12,128 nucleotides of DNA, taken from positions 1 to 12,128 of the forward strand of contig NZ_CAKROJ010000064.1 in the NCBI RefSeq assembly GCF_934372025.1, read 5' to 3'. Numbering within the stretch: position 1 is the first letter of the stretch; each line of letters starts with the position of its first letter. The DNA comes from an uncultured Blautia sp. (GTDB taxonomy: Bacteria > Bacillota > Clostridia > Lachnospirales > Lachnospiraceae). The position numbers and the translations under genes are program-made. Shown piece by piece: positions 6,626 through 12,128 of the stretch. The notes below the pieces were generated by a model that was given only the letters and a program-made list of their open reading frames with translations, ran no database searches and was not told where the DNA came from.

Positions 6626-9600
6626 ATGATCAGTGCTGTTTTATTTATTTCATTTTTTGTTTTTCTGATCCTGGGTGTGCCGATCGCACTTTGTCTGGGA
6701 CTTTCCTCTGTATGTGCGATCCTGTATTCAGGAACTTCACTTACGATTGTTGCAACAAATATGTATTCAGGAATCAGTAAATTCCTTCTTCTTGCGATTC
6801 CGTTCTTTGTACTGTCCGGAAATATCATGGCAAAAGCCGGAATTTCCCGCAGACTGATCGATTTCGTTGATACCTGTGTCGGACACAAAAAAGGTGGTAT
6901 CGCGATCGTATGTGTTATTGTTTCCTGTTTCTTCGGAGCAATCTCCGGTTCCGGTCCGGCGACAGTAGCCGCTCTTGGTGCCGTTCTGATCCCGGCAATG
7001 GTAGAGCAGGGTGGTTTTTCCGCACCATTCTCTACAGCACTGATGGCGACTGCAAGTTCGGTGGCGATCGTTATACCGCCAAGTATCGCTTTCGTTGTAT
7101 ATGCATCCATTACAGGTGTGTCTATCGCAGATATGTTTATGGCAGGTATCGTACCTGGAATCCTGATGGGTGTGGCACTTGTGGTTGTAGTACTTCTTGA
7201 AGCAAACAAACATGATATCAAACCGTCCCGCGAAAAAGCATCTGCAAAGGAACGCTGGTCTACTTTTAAAGATGCATTCTGGGGATTCCTGATGCCGATT
7301 ATCATCCTTGGTGGAATCTACGGTGGTATTTTTACACCAACAGAAGCTGCGGCAGTATCTGTTGTATATGGACTTTTTGTAGGTATGGTGATCTACCGTG
7401 AGGTATCCTTCAGAGATCTGTTTGACATCCTGGTAGATTCTGCAAAGACTACCGGTGGAATCATGCTGATCGTTGCAAGTGCATCCCTGTTCTCATTTGT
7501 ATGTACCAAGTTTGGTATCGCAGATGCTGCATCCGGACTGCTTGCATCCATTGCACATAACCAGTTTGTTTTCCTTCTGATCGTAAATGTTATCTTCCTG
7601 ATCGCAGGATGCTTTATTGACGCAAACTCTGCAATGTACATTTTCATTCCGATCATGCTTCCGGTATGTAAGGCACTCGGATATGATGTTGTTGCATTTG
7701 GTGTTATGGCAACCGTAAACCTTGCAATCGGACAGGTTACACCTCCGGTTGGAGTTAACCTTTTTGTTGCAATCAGTATCAAGATCAAGAAAGGTCTGGA
7801 GGTTACTCTTCAGCAGATTTCCAGAGCGGTTATGCCGATGATCGCAGCCAGTGTTGCAGTACTTCTGGTTGTAACTTATGTACCGGCAGTTTCCACAGCA
7901 CTTCCGAAAGCTCTTGCAAAAGATGGTTCCTACACAGGAGATCAGGCCTCATCTGATACAGGAAGTACTGCTTCCAAGGATGCCGGAAATGACAATGATT
8001 CCTTTAATACAATTGAAGATTACAGTGATCTTGACTGGCCGGAAATGACCTGGAACTTTGCATGTTCCACAACAGAGACAAGTACCTGGGCAGATGGCGG
8101 ACGTAAGTTTGGTGAACTGATGGAAAAAGCAACCGGCGGTAAGGTTAAAGTCAATGTTTATGCTACAGATCAGCTGACTAATGGAAACCAGTCTGAAGGA
8201 ATCCAGGCACTGATGAATGGAGATCCGGTACAGATTTCCATGCATTCCAATCTGATCTATTCCGCATTTGACCCGAGATTTAATGTAGTATCCCTTCCAT
8301 TTATTTATGATTCTTATGAGGATGCAGATGCGAAGTTTGATGGGGCAGCCGGTGAGAAACTGAAAGAACTGCTTTCTGAATATGGACTTCACTGCATGGG
8401 TATCGCAGAGAACGGCTTCCGTGAACTGACCAACAGCAAGCATGAAGTCAAGACTCTGGATGACATGAAGAATCTTAAGATTCGTGTAGCTGGTTCCAAT
8501 CTTCTTATGGAGTGCTATAAGAGATGGGGCGCAGATGCAACAAACCTGAACTGGACAGAAACTTACACAGCTCTGCAGCAGAATACAGTAGAAGGTCAGG
8601 AAAACCCACTGCCGGCAATCGACGCGGCAAGTGTGCAGGAGGTTCAGCCATACTGCTCTATGTGGGATGCAATCTATGACTGTCTGTTCTTCTGCATCAA
8701 CCAGGAGATTTATGACAGTCTGACACCGGAGCAGCAGGCAGTTGTTGACGAGTGCGGACAGAAAGCGGTTGAATATGAGCGTTATATCAACCGTTCCGGT
8801 GATGAAGAGATCATGGAACGCTGGCAGTCAAAGAACGGCGTAACCATTACAGAGAAAGAAGATATGGACATCGATTCCTTCAAGGAAGCTGTCGACGGCG
8901 TAGACGAGTGGTTTGTAAAGGAACTTGAAAAAGAAGGATACGATGATGCACAGGAACTGGTAGACCTGTTCACACAGGAATCTACAGATACGGTGGCTGA
9001 TCACAGTGACCTTGACTGGCCGGAGGCAACCTGGAACTTTGCATGCTCCACAACGGAGACAAGTACCTGGGCAGATGGCGGACGTAAGTTTGGCGAGCTG
9101 ATGGAAAAAGCAACCGGAGGCAAGATCAAAGTCAACATCTACGCGGCAGACCAGCTGACCAATGGAAACCAGTCTGAGGGAATTCAGGCGCTGATGAACG
9201 GAGATCCGGTACAGATTTCCATGCATTCCAATCTGATCTACTCAGCGTTTGACCCGAGATTTAATGTGGTATCTCTTCCGTTTATTTATGATTCCTATGA
9301 TGATGCGGATGCGAAGTTCGACGGTGAAGCGGGTGAGAAACTGAAAGAAATTCTTTCCAGCTACGGCCTGCACTGCATGGGTATTGCAGAGAACGGCTTC
9401 CGTGAGCTGACCAACAGCAAGCATGAAGTTAAAACTCTGGATGACATGAAGAATCTCAAGATTCGTGTGGCAGGTTCCAATCTTCTTATGGAATGCTATA
9501 AGAGATGGGGCGCAGATGCAACGAACATGAACTGGTCCGAGACTTACACAGCTCTGCAGCAGAATACAGTAGAAGGTCAGGAAAATCCGCTGCCGGCAAT

Positions 9601-9961
9601 CGATGCGGCAAGTGTACAGGAGGTTCAGCCATACTGCTCCATGTGGGATGCAATCTATGACTGTCTGTTCTTCTGTATCAACCAGGATCTGTATGACACT
9701 CTGACACCGGAGCAGCAGGCGGTTGTAGATGAGTGCGGACAGAAAGCAGTTGAATACGAGCGTTATATCAACCGTTCCGGTGATGAAGAGATCATGAACC
9801 GCTGGCAGTCAAAGAACGGCGTGACCATCACAGAGAAAAAAGATATGGATATCGATTCCTTCAAGGAAGCTGTAGACGGTGTGGATGAGTGGTTCGTAGA
9901 GCAGCTGAAAGACGCCGGATATGACGATGGACAGGAACTGGTAGAACTGTTTGAGAAGTAG
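6626..9961 (+). CDS. TRAP large permease fused to two tandem DctP receptor domains
   Basis: This 1111-residue protein joins three parts normally encoded separately. Residues 1-430 are a full DctM large permease (substrate and cation path) of standard length, with motifs such as GAISGSGPATVAALG, PPSIAFVVYAS, GGIYGGIFTPTEAAAVS, and QVTPPVGVNLFVA. Residues 431-466 are a Ser/Thr/Asp-rich flexible linker. Residues 467-782 and 794-1109 are two DctP solute receptors, each with the conserved binding Arg in KIRVAGS (R620 and R947), separated by TQESTDTVADH. Positively charged KIKKGL lies before the last helix (about 402-423), so the positive-inside rule puts the receptors outside the cell, as function needs. 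Neither receptor has its own signal peptide or lipobox. The reading frame is open with no internal stop or frameshift. AAGGAGG lies 8 nt before the ATG. The operon lacks any separate DctP gene in the window, so these domains are presumably the receptor. The substrate is unknown. Confidence 0.92.
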   Translation: MISAVLFISFFVFLILGVPIALCLGLSSVCAILYSGTSLTIVATNMYSGISKFLLLAIPFFVLSGNIMAKAGISRRLIDFVDTCVGHKKGGIAIVCVIVSCFFGAISGSGPATVAALGAVLIPAMVEQGGFSAPFSTALMATASSVAIVIPPSIAFVVYASITGVSIADMFMAGIVPGILMGVALVVVVLLEANKHDIKPSREKASAKERWSTFKDAFWGFLMPIIILGGIYGGIFTPTEAAAVSVVYGLFVGMVIYREVSFRDLFDILVDSAKTTGGIMLIVASASLFSFVCTKFGIADAASGLLASIAHNQFVFLLIVNVIFLIAGCFIDANSAMYIFIPIMLPVCKALGYDVVAFGVMATVNLAIGQVTPPVGVNLFVAISIKIKKGLEVTLQQISRAVMPMIAASVAVLLVVTYVPAVSTALPKALAKDGSYTGDQASSDTGSTASKDAGNDNDSFNTIEDYSDLDWPEMTWNFACSTTETSTWADGGRKFGELMEKATGGKVKVNVYATDQLTNGNQSEGIQALMNGDPVQISMHSNLIYSAFDPRFNVVSLPFIYDSYEDADAKFDGAAGEKLKELLSEYGLHCMGIAENGFRELTNSKHEVKTLDDMKNLKIRVAGSNLLMECYKRWGADATNLNWTETYTALQQNTVEGQENPLPAIDAASVQEVQPYCSMWDAIYDCLFFCINQEIYDSLTPEQQAVVDECGQKAVEYERYINRSGDEEIMERWQSKNGVTITEKEDMDIDSFKEAVDGVDEWFVKELEKEGYDDAQELVDLFTQESTDTVADHSDLDWPEATWNFACSTTETSTWADGGRKFGELMEKATGGKIKVNIYAADQLTNGNQSEGIQALMNGDPVQISMHSNLIYSAFDPRFNVVSLPFIYDSYDDADAKFDGEAGEKLKEILSSYGLHCMGIAENGFRELTNSKHEVKTLDDMKNLKIRVAGSNLLMECYKRWGADATNMNWSETYTALQQNTVEGQENPLPAIDAASVQEVQPYCSMWDAIYDCLFFCINQDLYDTLTPEQQAVVDECGQKAVEYERYINRSGDEEIMNRWQSKNGVTITEKKDMDIDSFKEAVDGVDEWFVEQLKDAGYDDGQELVELFEK
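8024..8971 (+). repeat. DctP domain repeat, copy 1
   Basis: First unit of an in-frame direct repeat encoding residues 467-782. It aligns without gaps to copy 2 at an offset of 981 nt (327 codons). Twenty-two of 316 residues differ, seven of them in the last 18 residues. Many substitutions at DNA level are third-position changes. Confidence 0.95.
9005..9952 (+). repeat. DctP domain repeat, copy 2
   Basis: Second unit, residues 794-1109. It keeps the Arg of KIRVAGS and all of the segment from NSKHEVKTLDD to KRWGADATN. The 33 nt before it encode the short inter-domain linker, which has no match in copy 1's upstream linker except the ED/AD-Y/H-SDLDWPE boundary. Confidence 0.95.
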
Positions 9962-9998
9962 AAACAGTTACGAGCAGTAATTAATAAGATGATTTAAT

Positions 9999-10047
9999 AA
10001 AAGGCTGATGTTTCATGGGAAGAATCCCCGTGAGGCATCAGCCTTTT
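9999..10047 (+). terminator. Terminator after TRAP operon
   Basis: AAAAGGCTGATG (9999-10010) and CATCAGCCTTTT (10036-10047) are perfect reverse complements; the inner region CATGGGA/TCCCCGTG extends the hairpin with one bulge. The A-run and T-run make it probably bidirectional. It separates the TRAP operon from the sugar-nucleotide operon. Confidence 0.9.
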
Positions 10048-10065
10048 GTGCCCTGCGAAAAAGCA

Positions 10066-10094
10066 GTGACTTTGCAGAGAAATGATAGTATAAT
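10066..10094 (+). promoter_or_regulatory. Promoter of the rfbG-rfbH operon
   Basis: TATAAT (10089-10094) is a consensus -10 and GTGACT (10066-10071) a fair -35, with 17 bp between. The leader to the rfbG start contains a short hairpin, TGCCC/GGGCA (10107-10122), of unknown importance. Confidence 0.7.
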
Positions 10095-10157
10095 GTTAGT
10101 TAATAATGCCCTTCTCTGGGCAAAAAGGAACCATATACAGGAGTTTGACAAATCGAC

Positions 10158-11216
10158 ATGAATACATTTGATGTGAATTTTTATAAAGGAAAAAAAGTTC
10201 TTGTGACAGGGCACACCGGATTCAAGGGATCGTGGCTCTGCCGTATCCTGCTTGATCTGGGAGCAGAAGTGACCGGATATGCACTGGAACCGCCGACAGA
10301 ACCGGATATTTTTTCTTTGCTGAAGCTGGAATCACAGATGCATTCCGTTGTAGGAGATATTCGTGACCTGGAGAAACTGAAGGCAGTTTTTGCAGAGACA
10401 CAGCCTGAGATCGTACTGCATCTGGCAGCACAGCCGATCGTAAGAGAATCCTACAAAAATCCGGTATATACTTACGAAACCAATGTCATGGGAACGGTAA
10501 ATGTACTGGAAGCAGTAAGACAGTGCGGCAGTGTAAAATCTTTCCTGAATGTGACAACTGATAAAGTATATCGAAACAACGAATGGGAATGGGGATACAG
10601 AGAGACAGATGAACTTGATGGCTACGATCCGTATTCCAACAGTAAATCCTGTTCGGAACTGGTGACACACAGCTATGAGAAAGCTTTCCTTAAGGAACTC
10701 GGGATCGCGGTGTCTACAGCGAGAGCCGGTAATGTGATCGGCGGTGGAGATTTTGCAGCAGACAGAATCATTCCGGATTGTGTGAGAGCAGTTTCAGATG
10801 GGAAAAAGATCGCAGTCCGCAATCCGCATTCGACGAGGCCGTATCAGCATGTGCTGGAGCCGCTGGGAGCTTATCTGATGATTGCAGGACGTCAGTACGA
10901 AGATTCTTCGAAGGCAGGTGCTTACAACGTAGGCCCTGGCGATGATGACTGCATCACGACGGGACAGCTGGCAGATTTTTTCTGCGAAGCATGGGGAGGT
11001 GGCGCCTCCTGGGAAAATCTGTATCAGGGAGGACCTCATGAAGCAAACTTCCTGAAACTGGACTGCTCCAGAATTCACAGTACATTTGGCTGGAAACCGC
11101 ACTGGAAGGTAAAAGAAGCAATCAATCATACGGTTGAATGGTATCAGGCATGGCTGAATGGTGCGGATATGGAAGCATACACAGATATTCAGATAAAAGA
11201 ATATTTTGGAATATAA
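10158..11216 (+). CDS. rfbG: CDP-glucose 4,6-dehydratase
   Basis: This 352-residue cytoplasmic short-chain dehydrogenase-type enzyme converts CDP-D-glucose to CDP-4-keto-6-deoxy-D-glucose using bound NAD. The Rossmann motif is VTGHTGFKGSWL (Gly-rich loop 18-24), and the extended family's GDIRD (66-70), AAQPIVRESY and TNVMGTVNVLEAV follow. Catalytic residues are visible as VTTDKVY (T134, D135, K136) and the YxxxK pair Y159-K163 in YSNSK. The GHTGFKGSWL and HLAAQPIVRESY signatures distinguish it from dTDP-glucose dehydratases. AGGAG lies 14 nt before the ATG, a long gap, but the start fits the family's N-terminus (NFYKGKKVLVTG). It is the first gene after its own promoter and is followed 34 nt later by rfbH. 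The cytidylyltransferase gene (rfbF) that often precedes it is absent here. Confidence 0.93.
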   Translation: MNTFDVNFYKGKKVLVTGHTGFKGSWLCRILLDLGAEVTGYALEPPTEPDIFSLLKLESQMHSVVGDIRDLEKLKAVFAETQPEIVLHLAAQPIVRESYKNPVYTYETNVMGTVNVLEAVRQCGSVKSFLNVTTDKVYRNNEWEWGYRETDELDGYDPYSNSKSCSELVTHSYEKAFLKELGIAVSTARAGNVIGGGDFAADRIIPDCVRAVSDGKKIAVRNPHSTRPYQHVLEPLGAYLMIAGRQYEDSSKAGAYNVGPGDDDCITTGQLADFFCEAWGGGASWENLYQGGPHEANFLKLDCSRIHSTFGWKPHWKVKEAINHTVEWYQAWLNGADMEAYTDIQIKEYFGI

Positions 11217-11250
11217 GGCAAGGACAAACGATAACAGAGGGAGATAAATT

Positions 11251-12128
11251 ATGTTTGAAGAAATGACAGAACAGCAGGCGAGAGAAGAGATTCTCAAGCT
11301 GACAAGGGAATATTGCGAGAAGTATCATAATCAGAAAAAACCATACCAGAAGGGGGATCGCATCCCATATGCATCCAGAGTCTACGATGCAGAAGAAATG
11401 GTAAATCTGGTTGACAGTTCACTGGAATTCTGGCTGACAGCCGGACGTTATACCAGGGAATTTGAGCATGAATTTGCAAAATATCTGGGGGTAAGATACT
11501 GTTCTCTGGTCAACTCCGGATCATCTGCAAACCTTCTTGCATTTATGACACTGACTTCTCCGCTGCTCAGGGAACGCCAGATCCTGCCGGGAGATGAAGT
11601 GATCACAGTTGCAGCAGGATTCCCGACAACAGTAGCGCCGATCATCCAGTATGGTGCAGTTCCTGTTTTTGTGGATGTGGCAATTCCGCAGTACAACATT
11701 GATCCACAGCTTCTGGAACAGGCATATTCTCTAAAGACAAAGGCTGTTATGCTGGCACATACACTTGGAAATCCGTTTGATCTGAAGGCGGTTAAAGATT
11801 TCTGCGACCGTCATAATCTGTGGCTGATCGAAGATAACTGTGATGCATTAGGTTCTGTTTATACGATTGACGGCGAGGACAGGCTGACTGGAACGATTGG
11901 TGATATCGGAACCTCCAGTTTCTATCCGCCGCATCACATGACCATGGGTGAGGGTGGCGCTGTTTATACAGACAATCCGCTGCTCAATAAGATAGCAAAG
12001 TCTCTTCGCGACTGGGGAAGGGACTGTGTCTGTGCACCGGGACAGGACAACCTGTGCGGACATCGTTTTGACCGTCAGTATGGAGAACTTCCGGTAGGAT
12101 ATGATCACAAATATGTTTATTCCCATTT
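11251..12128 (+). CDS. rfbH: CDP-4-keto-6-deoxyglucose 3-dehydrase, 3' end cut by window
   Basis: The first 292 residues of a DegT/DnrJ/EryC1-fold enzyme (E1) are present. E1 removes the C3 hydroxyl of CDP-4-keto-6-deoxyglucose using PMP and a [2Fe-2S] cluster. The internal Lys of aminotransferases is replaced by His: SFYPPHHMTMGEGG has H228 at the Lys position, the hallmark of E1 enzymes. The cluster cysteines are also visible: C197, C259, C261 and C269, spacing C-X61-C-X1-C-X7-C. This matches the Yersinia enzyme's C-X57-C-X1-C-X7-C with a four-residue insertion in the first interval (around GSVYTIDGED). PLP-site residues follow family pattern, including NSGSSANLLA (88-97) and EDNCDALG. GAGGGAG lies shortly before the ATG. 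An E3-type reductase partner and the sugar-specific reductase or epimerase are expected beyond the right edge. Confidence 0.95.
   Translation, partial: MFEEMTEQQAREEILKLTREYCEKYHNQKKPYQKGDRIPYASRVYDAEEMVNLVDSSLEFWLTAGRYTREFEHEFAKYLGVRYCSLVNSGSSANLLAFMTLTSPLLRERQILPGDEVITVAAGFPTTVAPIIQYGAVPVFVDVAIPQYNIDPQLLEQAYSLKTKAVMLAHTLGNPFDLKAVKDFCDRHNLWLIEDNCDALGSVYTIDGEDRLTGTIGDIGTSSFYPPHHMTMGEGGAVYTDNPLLNKIAKSLRDWGRDCVCAPGQDNLCGHRFDRQYGELPVGYDHKYVYSH

Noticed and set aside
6562..7305. Antisense open frame of 247 codons opposite the DctQ/DctM genes
   Set aside because: It spans the junction of two clear transporter genes on the other strand and shows no domain or ribosome binding site; long frames opposite hydrophobic genes are common.
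8024..9952. Tandem DctP repeat as an assembly artefact
   Set aside because: The copies differ at 22 residues and at many silent positions, and a distinct 33-nt linker joins them in frame, so it is not a duplicated read or contig overlap.
10107..10122. TGCCC/GGGCA hairpin in the rfbG leader as a riboswitch or attenuator
   Set aside because: Five base pairs and no T-run or alternative pairing; likely chance structure.

Overview
The window reads as a chromosomal segment of a low-to-moderate GC Gram-positive anaerobe, most likely a gut clostridium of the Lachnospiraceae type (inferred from gene content, strong AGGAGG-type ribosome binding sites, a T-box leader and LPXTG pili; I cannot name the genus). 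No rRNA, tRNA, CRISPR array or insertion sequence is visible.

Positions 1-2620 are the 3' part of a pilus/sortase operon on the + strand: a class C (pilin-polymerising) sortase, a single-Cna_B LPQTG-anchored surface protein or minor pilin, and a second, smaller sortase whose start codon overlaps the pilin stop. A perfect 14-bp hairpin lies just upstream of the first sortase. The operon converges, with a 35-nt coding overlap, on a minus-strand multi-pass membrane protein of the YczE/DUF6198 type (2586-3284). That gene is divergent from a LysR-type regulator (3481-4347), which is followed by an unrecognised polytopic membrane protein (4411-5676).

Positions 5738-9961 are the most interesting part. 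A consensus promoter leads into a T-box riboswitch with an isoleucine (ATC) specifier, a matching TGGT bulge and mutually exclusive antiterminator and terminator hairpins. It controls a two-gene TRAP transporter operon: a DctQ-type small permease and an 1111-residue protein that fuses a complete DctM large permease to two tandem DctP substrate-receptor domains. The two receptor domains are about 93% identical (22 differences in 316 aligned residues, counted by eye) and joined by an 11-residue linker. TRAP receptors are normally separate soluble proteins or lipoproteins, so a permease carrying two tethered receptors under tRNA-Ile control is unusual.

After a strong terminator (9999-10047), a new promoter starts a sugar-nucleotide operon: CDP-glucose 4,6-dehydratase (rfbG) followed by the start of rfbH, the PLP/[2Fe-2S] 3-dehydrase of CDP-3,6-dideoxyhexose synthesis. 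rfbH runs off the right edge. These two steps make the common precursor of CDP-3,6-dideoxyhexoses such as abequose, paratose, tyvelose or ascarylose, implying a decorated surface polysaccharide.
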